A DNA stretch of 64,000 bases from Pogona vitticeps (GCF_051106095.1 NC_135786.1:214155001-214219000); one strand, 5' to 3'. Shown: positions 50,001-61,919, counted from the stretch's first letter. Translations and numbers: made by a program. The notes: generated by a model not told the origin, from the letters alone.

Positions 50001-53000
50001 CTGCTGACGGTTTGGTTCCTCAAACTATACATGACAGTAAGCCTGAATCTGTTGAATCGTCACAGCAAGACACACCTGAGCCTGTGGCAGAAGAAAGTGC
50101 TAATCTTGTGATGGAAATTGTAAAGGAACTGCAAGTGGATGAAGAGGAACAGCAAACTGAGGGTAATAAATGCCTTCTTACAGATACAGAAGTCATGTTC
50201 TGACCTATATTGCAGATTCAACTGAGATTAATGAATTTTTGATACCAGGACCTGAGGGCAGATATTTTTTTTGTCCAACGAATTTCAACATAGCATTTGC
50301 AAATAAAGAGACTGCAGGTATCTTCTCTATAGAAGTTTTGGAAAATGGTGAAGAGTTCTTCTGAATGAGCTCAGTACTACCCATTGTGACTATTTTAGTT
50401 TATATAGTATATCTCAGTCATTTATGGTGAGTAGGTAATGGGTGACTGGGTGCGTGAGAAGCCATAGCACGGGGATGGTTACAGAATACAGTGGCACAAA
50501 GCCATTCTGATTTGTGGCTAGATCCACCCATCATGAACTCTGACATCAATTTATTTCTTTTGTCCTTTAAGGATTTTCTGGGGTTCAGTCAGTGCATCCT
50601 AATATTTGCTAAATCAGAGGTCCATCATATCCAACAGTGACTAGAAATGTCCTTTTGGAATATTTAATATAAAGGAGAAAAGGATGAGAATCTGAATTTT
50701 TGGGGGGGGGCACTGCCATCTAGCAATTGGAGGTATATTACCACTGAATACGAGTTCCCATAGCGCTGAGAGGACACTGGGCATGATACCTTTGAGAATA
50801 CCTTACTCTGTTAGTCTTTTGACACAGGTGGTAGTACATCTGCAAAAAGCATTGTGTAGGCCCTAGGGGTCCTCAACCCCTGGGCTGCGGACCTGTACAG
50901 GTCTGTGGCCTTGGAAGGACTGGGCTGCCGGGATACATGAGCGGTGAGCAGGAGGTGAGTGGCGAGCGAAGCTCCGCCTCCTGTCAGCGTATTCCTATTA
51001 GGTTCTAATGCCCCTGCTGATCTGACAGGAGGCAGAGCTTTGCTCCCTGCTCCCCTCCTGGTGCTGCTAGAACAGCTGGGCCTGTGGCATTAGAATATAA
51101 TAGGAGCCTGCACTCCTATTAGCTTCTAAACCACTGCTGATCTAACAGGAGGTGGAGCTTCGATTGCTGCTCACCATTTCTTTGTTACTGGTGTGAAATT
51201 GAGCTCGATTCAAAGCTATCCTCCAACAACCTACTGCATAAAATGTACCACCCACCCCCCAGTCCTTGGGAGAATGGTCTTCAACTAAACTGGTCCCTTG
51301 TGTCAAAAAGTTTAGGGACCACTGGTGTGGGGAATAAAGCCATATGATTTGAATGATGACCAAATTGATTACTGCTTCTGTGAGTTCAGATTCTGTTTAC
51401 ATGAACTTACTTGTCTGACACAATTAATGAAGGTAGACAAAACCTATAGAATGGGCTTTTTGCAAAGGGATTGTTAACTTAGTTTCACATTAGTGTTCTA
51501 AATACATGCATAATTTAGGGACTAAGCCAATTGACAGGGATCGTTATAAAGAGAAACAGAGAACACAGTGGTAGGTCCACTTAAGACATAATATGTCAGC
51601 TGGCAGGTGCTGAATGTTACTTGTGCTTCGCCCATCTCTTCTTTTTTTATATAAAGGAAAATGACATCCATAAAGTGCTGGGCCACTGAGTACTCTTTTA
51701 GTGTTTCCTGGCTTGATCTCTATGGTTACTCTTCCAGGTGAGACAGGAGAAAAGACGGAAACTGAGATGCACCATGAGATAGTAAGTGCGGGCTCTGAAA
51801 CAAAAGAAGAAGAAACGGGAGAAGCTACAGCACCAGCAGCAACAGAAGAGATAGGTATGTTGATAGACAAGTAAAGGATTAATATCTTAGGAGCTCATAA
51901 AGCTGTGTTGATATTCATAATCTTTTGTTAGCAACTCCAGGGTAGTTCTGGCCTTAAATATAGGAGAGATTTAAACAGCATACTTCAGGCCTTTTCATCT
52001 ATGCACCTGCTTATGTTTTACGTCATTAGCTATGATATTTGTCCTTTTAAAAAGACCCACACACATCTGGATGTGTCCTACATTCATTTTTTTGTTTGTT
52101 ATTTTTCTACTTCTATACCGCCCCTTCAGTATTATCATTCTATGAGTAGTTCATAAAATTCAGTAAAATCATAATAAAACACCATATAATAAATACAATA
52201 AACCCCGTCACAAGCTTAAACAATAAACTTAGTTTTAAATAGAAATACACAAATGAGAACTCATTTGAGCATCTCAGGATAATATTCACACTAGTAGAAG
52301 GCAGCTTTATATAATTCTGTCTTAATTCACTTCCCAAAAACAGAACGTGAAAGTGCCTGTCGAACCTCTGGAAAATTTATTCCAGAGGGAAGGGCCACAA
52401 CTGAGAAAGCTTGGTTCCTAGTGTTGGATATTTTGGCCTCCCTGGGTGTTACAGTTCTTAACTCCAGTGACTTCATGGAGCAGGTGGAACGGGTAGCTAT
52501 TTTACAGGAAAGATGTTTGGCCAAATATCAAGGTTCTAAACTGTTAAGCGCTTTATAAGTTTTGACCAGTGCCTTAAATTGAGCACAGAAACTAACAGTC
52601 AATGAAGAAATGCCAAGACTGGGGGTATATGTTCAGATGTGTTGGTACCTGTAATCAGTCTAGCCACTGCATTTTCTACCTGCTGATGTTTCTGTACTGA
52701 CTTCAGGGGCAGCTCTATGTATAGAGGTTATAGTAGTATTTTAGAGACTACCAATGCATGAACAACTCTTGTTAGGCATTTCCTATCCAGGTAGGGGAAC
52801 AGCTGAGCAATCAAACGATGTTCATAAAAGCCACTCTTGGCCACAGAAGGCCTTTGCATCTCCATAGAGAGAGCTGAGTCCAAGAGTACCCACAAGCTGC
52901 AAACCTGATCCTTCAGGGGCAGAGTAACCCCATCAAGGCCAAGTAAATATCTGTCTTAATATCTGCCGCCTAGAGTGGTCGAAATGACTAGATAGGCGGG

Positions 53001-56000
53001 GTATAAATACAATAAACAAACAAACAAACAAACAAACAAACAAACTCATCAGGTCCAAGCAGCACTCAAGGACCCGCACAGCATCACCTGCAGATGAAGG
53101 AGAGATAGAGCTGTATGTCATCTACATATTGATGACAACAAACTGTAAATCTTTGTATGACTTCTCCCTGTGGCTTCATATAGATATTAAAAGCACTGAG
53201 GAATTGGCTGATCCCTTGAGATCCCATAATAGAGGTTCAAAGAGTGAAGAACACCTCCCTAAGCAGTACAATCGGGGACTGGCCCGTGAGGAAGGACTAG
53301 AACCACCAAAAAGCAAAACCCAAGTCCCAAACTCAATAGCCATGGTTGACACTATCAAAGGCCGCAGATAGATCTAGGAGGATCCTCCTGCCTGCCTGCC
53401 TCAGGAGAACATCTTGCAGGGCAACAAATGCCATTTCAGCCCCATGGCATGGCCTGAACTCCAAATGAAATGGATCTAGGCTATCCCATTTACTCCAAGA
53501 ACACCTGCAGCTGGTCAGCCACCATCCTCTCAATCAACTTGCCTAGGAATGGAATGTCAACAATAGGCATATACCTATAAGTGTCCTGTCCACATCCTCA
53601 GGTCACACTAGCTAAAACTGATCCAATTTAACCTGACTAGACAGTGCATTGAACATCTCTGTCAGATCTTCAAGGAGTTAAGGTCACAACATAAGTATAG
53701 TCTCCAAACCAATAAAGTACAAACTCCACTAAATAAAGTACTATTTGGCACTGCTTAGGCCTCATCTTGAGTACTGTGTCCAGTTCTGGACACCACACTT
53801 CAAGAAGGATGCAAACAAATTGGAACAAGTTCAGAGGAGGGTGACAAGGATGATAAAGGGGTTGGAAACCGAGCCCTATGAGGAAGGAGTGAAAGAACTG
53901 GGCATGTTTAGCCTTGAGAAAACAAGACAGAAGTGTGGTATGATAACATTTTTCAAATACTTGAAAGGCTCTCATAGAGAGGAGGGGCAGGATCTGTTCT
54001 TGATCAACCCAGGGTGCAGGACACACAACAGCGGGCTCAAGTTACAGGAAGCCAGATTTCAGTTGAGTATCAGGAAAAACTTCCTAACCATTGGACCAGT
54101 ACAGTAATGGAACCTATTTCCTCAAGAGGTGTGGGGGGGGGTCTCCAACATTGGAGGCATTCAAGATAAATTTAGACAAACATCTGGCAGATATCCTTTG
54201 ATTTGTATTCCTGCATTGAGCAGAGGCTTTGATGGCCTTATAGGCCCCTTCCATCTTCACTATTCTGATCCGTTCATAGAAAAGATGTTCTTTAAAAAAA
54301 ACCTTGCACTAGGGACATGAAATGGTGCAGAACCCTGATCAAAGCACTTCTGTTTAACTGGATTCATATCTAGTGTAAGATTCATATCTAGTGGAGTAAG
54401 ACATGAGAGGGGACAGACTATAGGCAGGATGAGCTTAGCCTGTGAACTGCCTTGTTGTTAAAATTCGACTCTTAACTTTTAGAGTGAAGAGCTGGTGACT
54501 CTAATGTGGCCCCAAGCCTTCTGAAATGGATGAGCTAGCTGAAGGCAATAGATTTCAAAAGAGGCATGTTTGGAAAATACAAGGGTCAATTAAACCCTTT
54601 AAATTCCATAGTTACTATTTGTCAAACATGTTTGGCTCATGATCAGATTACAGTTACGGCTTTACTTTCATGGCCTTGCTTTTTACCTCTTTATAGTAGA
54701 GGTAGGTTTATCATAGGTAGGTTTGATGACTTCCCTCCCATGTCTGTTGAAGAACAAACAAAACAAAGTACAAGCTGACTAGAAACAAAAAAAGAACAGA
54801 TGGAAAGGAGGGCAAAAGGGTTTGTCACTCACTCAAGTAAGCTCTAAAATTACAAGTATTTAATTTAGCTCAGTTGCACCCCATGGTAGAGGTTTCCTTT
54901 TTGTGAAACTGAAGGTCCTTCATTAGTTGTGGTGGAAACTTGAATCAAAAAACCAAAGGGTAGACAGTGGATTACAACAAGTGTCTCTAGTCTTTCTGAG
55001 AGACTTTAAAATAGTTGTGAGAGCAACCTCGCTTTGTAGAACTGTGATAGGCAATGAGTGGACCTCAAGATATTGTTGGACTACAGTTTCCATCAGCCAT
55101 AACTAGCATGGCTGATATTGTATGTGTTACATGTTATCTGATCAGAACCAATTTATAAACACCCTAATAGGGTTTTAAAGTAAATGAGATATTTAAGGAG
55201 TAGCTTTGCCAGTTCCACATACCCTTCCTCATGTGAGTTTCCATGGTTGAGCAAGGATTTAAACGCAGGGCTCCTGTATCCTAATTTGCTACTCTATCCA
55301 CTGCACCACACTGGATCTCAGCATAGTGAGGGATAAATGGAGTTGCAGTCCAGCAACACTTGGAGATCCCATAGGTCACCCACCTTGCTTTAAAGGCTAA
55401 AATGTCCAATTTGCCTAGACTTTAAAAAAATTAATCATGCTGTCTCAAATACTACTGAAATAAAATAGAAACAGAATCAGCCCTACAATTTACATGGAGT
55501 GAAGTGGATATCTGAAGTAGGAGATTAGGTATGACCTGAAAATGTGGACAGTTGTCAATTATTTAGCACTACTGTCTACCAATGACAGGAAGAGGGAGAT
55601 TAATTTGTGGGATTTTCCAAGATGCCAGATTAACTTGACTGACCCTCTGGTGTCATGGTGGGTGAGAAGGGTGCCTGCTTTATCTCAGGCAGCAAGGTAT
55701 CTTGGGCTGGCTCTTGACTTTGAACATAAAAGCTTCATTTTATTGCACAGGATTGTGAGTGACTGATAGGCAGTCAACAGATAAGTGTCCAATGGAAGTG
55801 TCTCTCCCCTTTGTTGTACAAAGCAAAGTAGTTTTGGGTGCATTTTTCTTTGAGAAGAGGAAGACTTCTTTCTGCTCATACACAATTAGTTTTGCACTGA
55901 GTTGAGTTTTTTGTTAAGCATTTCTTCCTGGCTTCTATGTTGCTGCTGCACTGGTGGGAACTATCTAATCTGTATTTATAGATTATATATTAAGTTTCCC

Positions 56001-56657
56001 CAGTTAAGAAACAGCTACCATTTTCAGCTGACCTCATTCTTCCACAAAAACTAGTTCATTTATTTTAAAAAAGGATGTTTTCTGATACAGACTATTAGAT
56101 TTCCACTCCTTAATGCATTTTCTGTATAAGGTAGGAGGTGGAATTAATAACATAAAAACAAGGGACAGTTGCAAATGGATTGCGCTCTCAAGCCCTTTAA
56201 AACTGAGGGTTGAACTAGACAATGTACTGAGCACGTACAACTAGGACTCTCCAAGTGGCTTGCCATAGTATCCGTTTTTACTCAACTCTGTATCCCGCAT
56301 TCCACCATCCTTTGTTTTGTGACTGATTATTAGAAAGTAATCTCGGGCTTAATTTGCAAGTCTCAATTGTTGAGGTATGTATGCCTGAGGATATTATGCT
56401 GTGAGAGGAAAGACAGGCAAATCATAGGGTATTTGTTTTTCTACTAGACAGGATGATGGCATGATTAAAAACCTTATCTGGAACTACTATTATCTGGTTA
56501 TAATGTTGTTTTTGTTTTGAAATAATATATGTTGCACGAACATATGGTTTCACAAGTGTCTATCATTTAATTTGTATGAAAAAGCCAGTCTAGAGATCAT
56601 TGCTACCCCTAACATATTTGTTTTTATATTATAGAAGCTACTAATAACGAAGAGTGA
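46847..56657 (+). CDS. ERICH5: Glutamate-rich protein 5 (ERICH5)
   Basis: Coding exons 46847-46937, 49668-50162, 51738-51854 and 56635-56657 join (all phase 1, GT-AG) to 726 nt, that is 241 residues. The ATG sits in a strong CCGCCATGG context. The protein begins MGCSSSAQ, as in human, with Gly2 suited to myristoylation and Cys3 to palmitoylation, so membrane attachment is likely. The rest is acidic, proline/glutamate-rich and probably disordered. The most conserved part is GETGEKTETEMHHE and SETKEEETGE, close to human GETGEKVETDMENE and ETKEEETGE. It is shorter than the human protein (about 374 residues), mainly in the variable middle. Molecular function is unknown. Position between RPL30 and RIDA matches mammals. 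Confidence 0.9.
47465..47600 (-). mobile_element. Bov-B 3'-end fragment
   Basis: GTTGTTTAGTCATTCAGTTG then CCAGAGCATGGCAGGCCCTC and CTTCCACTGCCTCCCGGAG are the reversed Bov-B 3' end, as at 25160. Confidence 0.85.
48481..48598. repeat. Inverted repeat, 44-bp arms (MITE core)
   Basis: Arm 48481-48524 and arm 48555-48598 are complementary at most positions (AAGTCACAACTAG against CTAGTTGTGACTT-like; CCCATTAAATCAGTGG against CCACTGATTCAATGGG). Related short repeats with AGTCCTATGGAATCAATG lie near 15820-15925. Confidence 0.7.
49668..50162 (+). CDS. ERICH5: ERICH5 exon 2, main acidic region
   Basis: 495 nt, acceptor CAAATCAG, donor GTAATA, phase 1-1. One open frame from DNLPITKENDTISDQC through EPQPVTLEETLDSSGPLSPP to ELQVDEEEQQTEG. 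Few positions align with mammals, which is normal for this exon. Confidence 0.88.
50216..50317 (+). other. Candidate extra ERICH5 cassette exon
   Basis: 102 nt preceded by TATATTGCAG and followed by GTATCT, open in the ERICH5 phase (1-1): STEINEFLIPGPEGRYFF then CPTNFNIAFANKETA. The upstream intron would be only 53 nt, too short for normal vertebrate splicing, unless exon 2 is skipped. Weak candidate. Confidence 0.25.
50863..51323. mobile_element. hAT element, non-autonomous
   Basis: Starts CTAGGGGTCCTCAACCCCTG and ends AAAGTTTAGGGACCACTG. Possible duplications GTGTAGGC and GTGTGGGG agree at only 6 of 8 positions, so it is old. Inside are two related GC-rich units containing AGGAGGCAGAGCTT / AGGAGGTGGAGCTT. 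Confidence 0.75.
51738..51854 (+). CDS. ERICH5: ERICH5 conserved C-terminal exon
   Basis: 117 nt, acceptor ACTCTTCCAG, donor GTATGT, phase 1-1. Encodes GETGEKTETEMHHEIVSAGS then ETKEEETGEATAPAATEE, the best match to the mammalian ERICH5 C-terminus. Confidence 0.95.
52105..53620 (-). mobile_element. L2-type LINE, 3' half
   Basis: The minus strand encodes RT pieces such as RRILLDLSAAFDSVNHG and EFRPCHGAEMAFVALQ near 53340-53530. Toward lower coordinates it carries the usual C-terminal and 3' region with ATACCGCCCCTTC at 52115. It is interrupted near 52957-53043 by a plus-strand L2 tail (GCCTAGAGTGGTCGAAATGA then AAAC repeats). Broken frames. Confidence 0.8.
53690..54270 (+). mobile_element. 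CR1 LINE, 3' end
   Basis: The plus strand encodes ALLRPHLEYCVQFWTPHFKK then DANKLEQVQRRVTRMIKGLE and MFSLEKTRQKCGMITFFKYL, the classical CR1 C-terminal block. A 3' region with GAGGCTTTGATGGCCTTATA follows. The frame is largely open over about 120 residues, so the copy is moderately young. Confidence 0.92.
55240..55325 (-). mobile_element. Sauria-type SINE fragment
   Basis: CCATGGTTGAGCAAGGATTT then GGGCTCCTGTATCCTAATTT and CACTGCACCACACTGG are the reverse of a tRNA-SINE head. Confidence 0.7.
56635..56657 (+). CDS. ERICH5: ERICH5 last coding exon
   Basis: Acceptor TATATTATAG, then 23 nt completing EATNNEE and TGA. The acceptor and phase fit; the short sequence itself carries little homology signal. 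Confidence 0.75.
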
Positions 56658-57860
56658 CTCATGGCTTCTGACTGGACTTCATTTTTGGCTGTGCAAATAA
56701 CATTAATACTGCAATATCTTGGTCTTTATAACAGCTTGTATGGACTTGCCACAATGATTGAACTCTAGGTGGAAAACATTTTAAGGATAGCAGTTCAGAA
56801 CGTCACGTTGCCAAGACACCACTACGGAATTGCAATGTTAAGCCTTCAGTTCTGCCAGAGTGACTCCTCCTGTCAACTTTAAAGAGAATTATGTGTTACC
56901 AAATAACTTTGCTTTTCAGCTAAAAAATTACATGTCAAGGCTCATTTAGAACTACATAAACAATATAAAGCATGCAACTGTATGCAGGTGACTTTACATC
57001 TTGCATTGAATGCTGGAAAAATCTGTATGGTCTGAAGTAGGATAGGAATCATTTTGTCTTCCAGCCATAAATTATTTGATTGCACCAATAAAATAATTCT
57101 GTGAAGTTATCTAATAAATACAAACCTATACTACTGGAACTTAATACTGTTGCTACAGTATAATCTGATAAATGCATCAGTTCACTTTATCTGAAACTAA
57201 TAAATATAACCCTTGCAATCCTGAAAACACTTGTGGAGTGAGAACTAGCATGAAATGATGGAACTGTGAAGTTGTGCGAAATGTCTGCTGATAAAACAGA
57301 TCTCATTTACCCTTTAAGAATCATTGGTTTTAAAGGAGTATGCTATACACACTATACTGTCATTGAGATGGGTTGTAAAACTGTGAGAAATGTTTAATAT
57401 TAAAAAAAATCAAGATTCTAATCATTAAGTCATAGTACTCTTGCTAACATATATTACTGGTACCTAAGGAATTACTTTCAAGTCAGTTACTGCTTCTGCA
57501 GTATAATTATACATTTCTGGAATGCTTTCTAGATTTCCTAAGTATGTGTGAATTCTATTTACTTTTACAAATTAATTTTGACTGTAAATATGATAAATGA
57601 ATCGTTTGGTGCTTTCAAGTGTTTCAAAGTTGAACAGTGAGGGAATTTCACATTCAGGAAATGTATAGCCCGGTAATCATTCAGCATGTGATTCTACAGG
57701 ACTTTTCTGTATGCAAACATTGAACATGATCATCTTCACCCATCTTGTGTCTGAGCCAGTGAATCTTTATTCTGCATCAGCAGAGGTAGGATATGGTTGA
57801 CTCATATGCATTTTCAAAGTCTATGAAATGTAATTGTAACCACCAAAATAAAGAAAATGC
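56658..57860 (+). terminator. ERICH5: ERICH5 3' UTR and polyadenylation signals
   Basis: AATAAA occurs at 57087-57092 and again at 57847-57852. Either could end the transcript; the first gives a 3' UTR of about 450 nt, the second about 1.2 kb. Confidence 0.55.
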
Positions 57861-57956
57861 TTAAGGAGCATCTGCGTGATGTGGAATAAAGTAGAAAGTA
57901 ATAGGGCAATCCTGTGGAACAGGGAGAAGCTGAAGTTAAGGCTCACCAAAACACTA

Positions 57957-58554
57957 CAGTGGTGCTTCGCTTGACGAGGATAATTCATTCTGTTGAAATC
58001 GCTGTTAAACGAAATCCTCATCAAGCGAAACAAAAAAGCCCACTGAAATGGGTATTTAGCCCATTGGAACGCATTTAAACGTTAATTTTTGGTGAATTCC
58101 CCCCCATTGAAATGCATTGAACTGTCGGTTTGACAGCTGTCAAACCGACAGTTCAATGCATTCCAATGGGGGGGGGGAATTCACCAAAAATTAACGAAGA
58201 GTCAGAACAAAGCCAAATTAAGTTTGCAAAGGTTTTACAAGGTGCACTAATGTTTCCAAGCATTTAAAACTGTTTTTGAACATTTTAAGACACTTAAAAA
58301 ATAGCGAAAATGGACATCGCAAAACCATTGAAATGCATTGAATAGGCTTCAATGCATTCCAATGGGGGAAACATTGTTTCGCTTAGCGATGTTTCCTATG
58401 GTGATTTTCACTTAAGGACGGTAATCCGCTCCCATTGGAATGGATTATCTGGTTTTCAATGCATTCCTATGGGAAATGGTGTTTCGCTTAGCAATGTTTT
58501 CTCATAGCGATGTTTTTTTGGAACCAATTAACGTTGTTAAGCGAGGCACCACTG
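57957..58554. mobile_element. Pogo/Tc1-type MITE with long internal palindrome
   Basis: 598 bp with ends CAGTGGTGCTTCGCTTGACG and TTAAGCGAGGCACCACTG, flanked by TA (57955-57956, 58555-58556). Same family as 42491-42895. Inside, 58080-58196 is an almost perfect palindrome without spacer. Confidence 0.9.
58080..58196. repeat. Palindrome of about 117 bp, no spacer
   Basis: Left arm 58080-58136 and right arm 58137-58196 meet at GACAG/CTGTC. They differ by one base and by the length of a C/G run (7 against 10). The arms include TGCATTGAACTGTCGG and GGTGAATTCC. Confidence 0.93.
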
Positions 58555-58559
58555 TATAC

Positions 58560-60185
58560 TCCTTGACTTTTTGTCCATTCTTCCACCTCGTACATCCGTT
58601 TTTTGGGATTTTATTCATGTCTTTATCATGTACTTCAAAACAATATGGCAATTTCCATCCACCCACCCACCCCGAGGTTGTACCATATATTTTCCTGTTG
58701 ATCATTATTGTCTTAGGAGATGGAGAAGCTGAGATCATGCAGCATGTTTGTGGCCAGTGGGGTTATGTGTGCAGCCACATGTGTGGTCTTGGCAAGGTGC
58801 ACATACCCAGAGCACTACCAGATGGAAGAACTGGTAGACCATTTCCAAGTACTTTATACCAAGAATTGCTGGAAGAGTTGACATAAGTAAAATCTTATTT
58901 GAGAGCACATAAATTATTTTTATGTCACATCCATTTATTTAGTCACTCTAGCCCATAATCATTTTCTTACTATATGACATGGGGAAGACAACAAATCTGA
59001 AAAGGTTAACATCTGCTATTCATAAAGCTTTCCATGCGAGTCAGAACCCTGCAGAGTTAGAGGCAGGCAAGGATAGAGCATCCTCTTCCCATCTGCATAG
59101 AGAATATGCCTGAATTTCAGACAACTGAAACGGATATTCATCTCAGCATTATGAACTTTTTCACAACTGCGTACACTGTTTCTTCTCCCATCTCTGTCTG
59201 TTCTAGTTGTGAACAAGGTAAACTCTTCAATTGCTGTATTCTAGTTAGGGACTCTGCAAACCAAGTTTCAGTAAAAGTGGTCAGATCATACCTAACATTT
59301 TTTTAATTAGGCCTGCTGACAACTAGCTATCCTTAGGACTTTTAGTGCCATAATCAAAGGGACAAAATATTTTTACAATATTTTAAATGTATTTTTGTCT
59401 CTTAATAGATGTTAGAAAGTGCACAGACAACTCTTAGAATTTTCACATAACCTGTACTAATGAGAAGCCCACGTTGATGCTTGGGAAACAAATCTACAAA
59501 GCTCTTCAAGCATAAATTTTTGAAGCACATTTGCCAGGTTTGGTTTATATGAATAACTGTTACTGAGATCATTTGTAAGGCTACTAGGAGCCACAGGTTT
59601 GAGTATTCAAGAGCTGAGCAAGTCTGTTGAGGGCAATACATATTGGGGGGGGGGGAGGTTCACCGTAAGTCGGAGACGACTTGATGGCCATGTAACAACA
59701 ACAAAGCAAGTTAGAATATGCAATTTTATTTGGCGGTGTTGAATAGACTTTTGACTAGTGGGTCTCAGTTAAGCTAATGAAATGGTACCAGCTTGATCTC
59801 CAGTGGGTAAAACTGACTGCTGCAACAATCCAGGATTTCTACTTTGGGAAGTTCCACTTGGAGATTATGAAAACATTAACACTAGGCAAAGAAGTATGAA
59901 ACTTTATGAAACTGGTTTATTAGTTAACATTCCTCCTGAACATTTAACTTCTAGTCCCATTCATGGTTTTCTTCAAAATATTAAATCCCATACAACCTTA
60001 ATGATAAAATGGGATGGGTGCCAAGAGGGAGGGGACTCTGTGTAAGTAGTATCACCTATCAGAAGACCTCAGTTGGGTTTCCATTCCTGAAGACAACTAG
60101 TTCTGGAAAGAAGCCAGTGGAGAGAACTGGGCCCTACAACAAGTGAGATTGAACCATAAAAAATACAGAGGCACTAGGTTTATAG
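58560..60185. other. Between ERICH5 and RIDA coding ends
   Basis: Holds a Bov-B-like tail with GTCGGAGACGACTTGATGGC (59655-59700). On the minus strand an AATAAA lies at 59730-59725, a possible RIDA polyadenylation signal. No gene is supported. Confidence 0.4.
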
Positions 60186-60248
60186 TCATGCTGAGGCATC
60201 CTGGAGGGGTCCATGGACGGCAACAGCTTCTATCTCAACACGTGCACC
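60186..60248 (-). CDS. RIDA: RIDA terminal exon
   Basis: 63 coding nt after acceptor TTTCTTACAG. Encodes GARVEIEAVAVHGPLQDASA and TGA. Confidence 0.94.
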   Translation of the reverse strand, partial: GARVEIEAVAVHGPLQDASA

Positions 60249-61919
60249 CTGTAAGAAAGAAGTCAACTTCATTAGAAAATCAATTCATGATGCAGATGTC
60301 CTGTAATGATTGCATAAACACACCAATAACCTCCCAACAAATCTGATGTCAGAAAAGATCAGAAACTCATAGAATCCAAATGGTTCTCTCCAGTGGGGCT
60401 TTGTGGTAGCTGAGAGCACTTCTGTCCATAAAAAACTGTATACCATTAGTGCAAAAATGTTAAGTGAATACAACCACAATTTCCACGGGAGCTGTATACA
60501 GCACTAGACCAGCGTATAATAATAATTTTATGTTGCTAAGTTAATTTTAAAACATGGCGACCTTTCCCAGGGTTTTCTAGGCAGAAAATAAATAAAAGTG
60601 GTTTACCATTCCCTTATTCTAGGGGTGCCCTGGGACTCTGCAGCTTGCCCATGACTACACAGGCTGACCCTTCTTCCAGGAGGAACAGCAGAAAATCAAA
60701 CTCTGCAGCTAGATACCTAAACCACTGAAAAAAAAACCAATGATACCACTTTTCCTTGACTAGATGAGCCTGTGCGGAATACTGTTCAGGGTATGTGCTT
60801 ATAAAGACTTGCTTCTAGTAAAGCCAGGAAGTGTGTGTGCTCTGTATTAAACTGTCTGCTTGGAGCCTGTTTTCATGAAAGTACAGTCCAACCCACTTAA
60901 AGGAATCAACATATTAGAGTACTCTTCACTCTGTATTAAAATGAAAGGAAGACTTGCACAGGAAATCATTTATTCAAAACAAATTCCTTGGAACAAGCCT
61001 CTGTAGCGGATAGGCCTTGATGTGGTAGCTGTCTGTGTCTCAGTCACAAAATATCGCAACGGGTATTATGGTAGTAACTCCACAACCTAATGAAGGCGAA
61101 TTCAGTGTACAGCTCCTTTTTAGTGAGGTATCTGAAACCTCTCGATTGAATGCAGTTGTTTATACATAATTTATAATTCTGTATTCACAAAGCAACTATT
61201 AAAAAACATAGATTTTGATACTATGGGGAAAAAACAAGAACACTGTAATAAAATGAAAGTCTTTTAGCACTTCAAAAGCTATCATATTTACCGTGGCATG
61301 CATCTGTGTGGATTAAAGCTCATCTTGTCTGATACACCTCTTTACCCTCAGAGATTTTAGTTATTTACATACAGAGAAATTGTAAATCATAGACAAATGG
61401 TCATGTAATCAGAGACCTGTCTAGGCATATTTGTAAAGCTTAAACATGCACTGCAATTATTCAGAACAACACTCTTGTCACTGTAGAATGCAGAACTGCC
61501 AGACAATGTACCCCTTGTATTTCATGGCCACTTGGCTCCTCTCTACAGTCCTTCATACTTCTATGTACGAACCAAAAACTCAAAAGAATAATGTGCATTT
61601 GGGGACATAGATAGCCTAGTCTGCAGAAGCCAACAGCACAGAAGCAAGTGAGTTAGTCTTTAAGGCACTACAAGACTTTGAGGCTGCTATCCACTTACTT
61701 GAGAGGAAGCCCCAGTGAACTTATTAGGACTTGCTTCAGATTAGAGAAATATAGGCTTGTACTTCAATAGGCAATGCAAATTCTTTAAAGCCCTTACATC
61801 TAAACAAGTTTATGTTCAAGAAACAGACAAAATACATTTTGTAGAAATAGAACAGAAACTTACTTTTGGAAGAGCAGCAACTTGATAAGCTGCTCTGGCT
61901 GGAAAGTTGCATTTGAAAA
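60186..61919 (-). CDS. RIDA: RIDA (2-iminobutanoate deaminase), last two coding exons
   Basis: RIDA (HRSP12, UK114, YjgF/YER057c family) hydrolyses reactive enamines and imines formed by PLP enzymes and acts as a trimer. Minus-strand exons 61864-61919 and 60186-60248 are joined by a GT-AG intron in phase 0. Together they give FKCNFPARAAYQVAALPK then GARVEIEAVAVHGPLQDASA and stop. The family motifs PARAAYQVAALP and VEIEAVAV are clear; the arginine in PARAAY binds the substrate carboxylate. Human RIDA ends GSRIEIEAVAIQGPLTTASL. Earlier exons lie right of the window. Confidence 0.95.
60249..61863. other. RIDA last intron
   Basis: Contains a SINE-like fragment at 60530-60725; otherwise nothing recognised. 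Confidence 0.4.
60530..60725 (-). mobile_element. tRNA-SINE-like fragment
   Basis: AGTGGTTTACCATTCCCTTA then GACTACACAGGCTGACCCTT and AGATACCTAAACCACTGA look like a reversed SINE with box regions at the right. Similar to 40515-40690. Confidence 0.5.
61864..61919 (-). CDS. RIDA: RIDA penultimate exon
   Basis: 56 nt between acceptor TATATGCAG and donor GTAAGT. Encodes FKCNFPARAAYQVAALPK, after a split codon. Confidence 0.94.

Larger units (their letters stand above)
51855..56634. other. ERICH5 last intron
   Basis: Contains an L2 (52105-53620), a CR1 (53690-54270) and a SINE fragment (55240-55325). A MITE-like piece with GGACTACAGTTTCCATCAGC lies near 55077-55115. In 54280-55030 and 55330-56634 nothing is recognised. 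Confidence 0.4.

Noticed and set aside
59803-60045. 80-residue plus-strand frame next to RIDA
   Set aside because: No homology, no codon pattern, and it lies in the likely RIDA 3' UTR or intergenic DNA.
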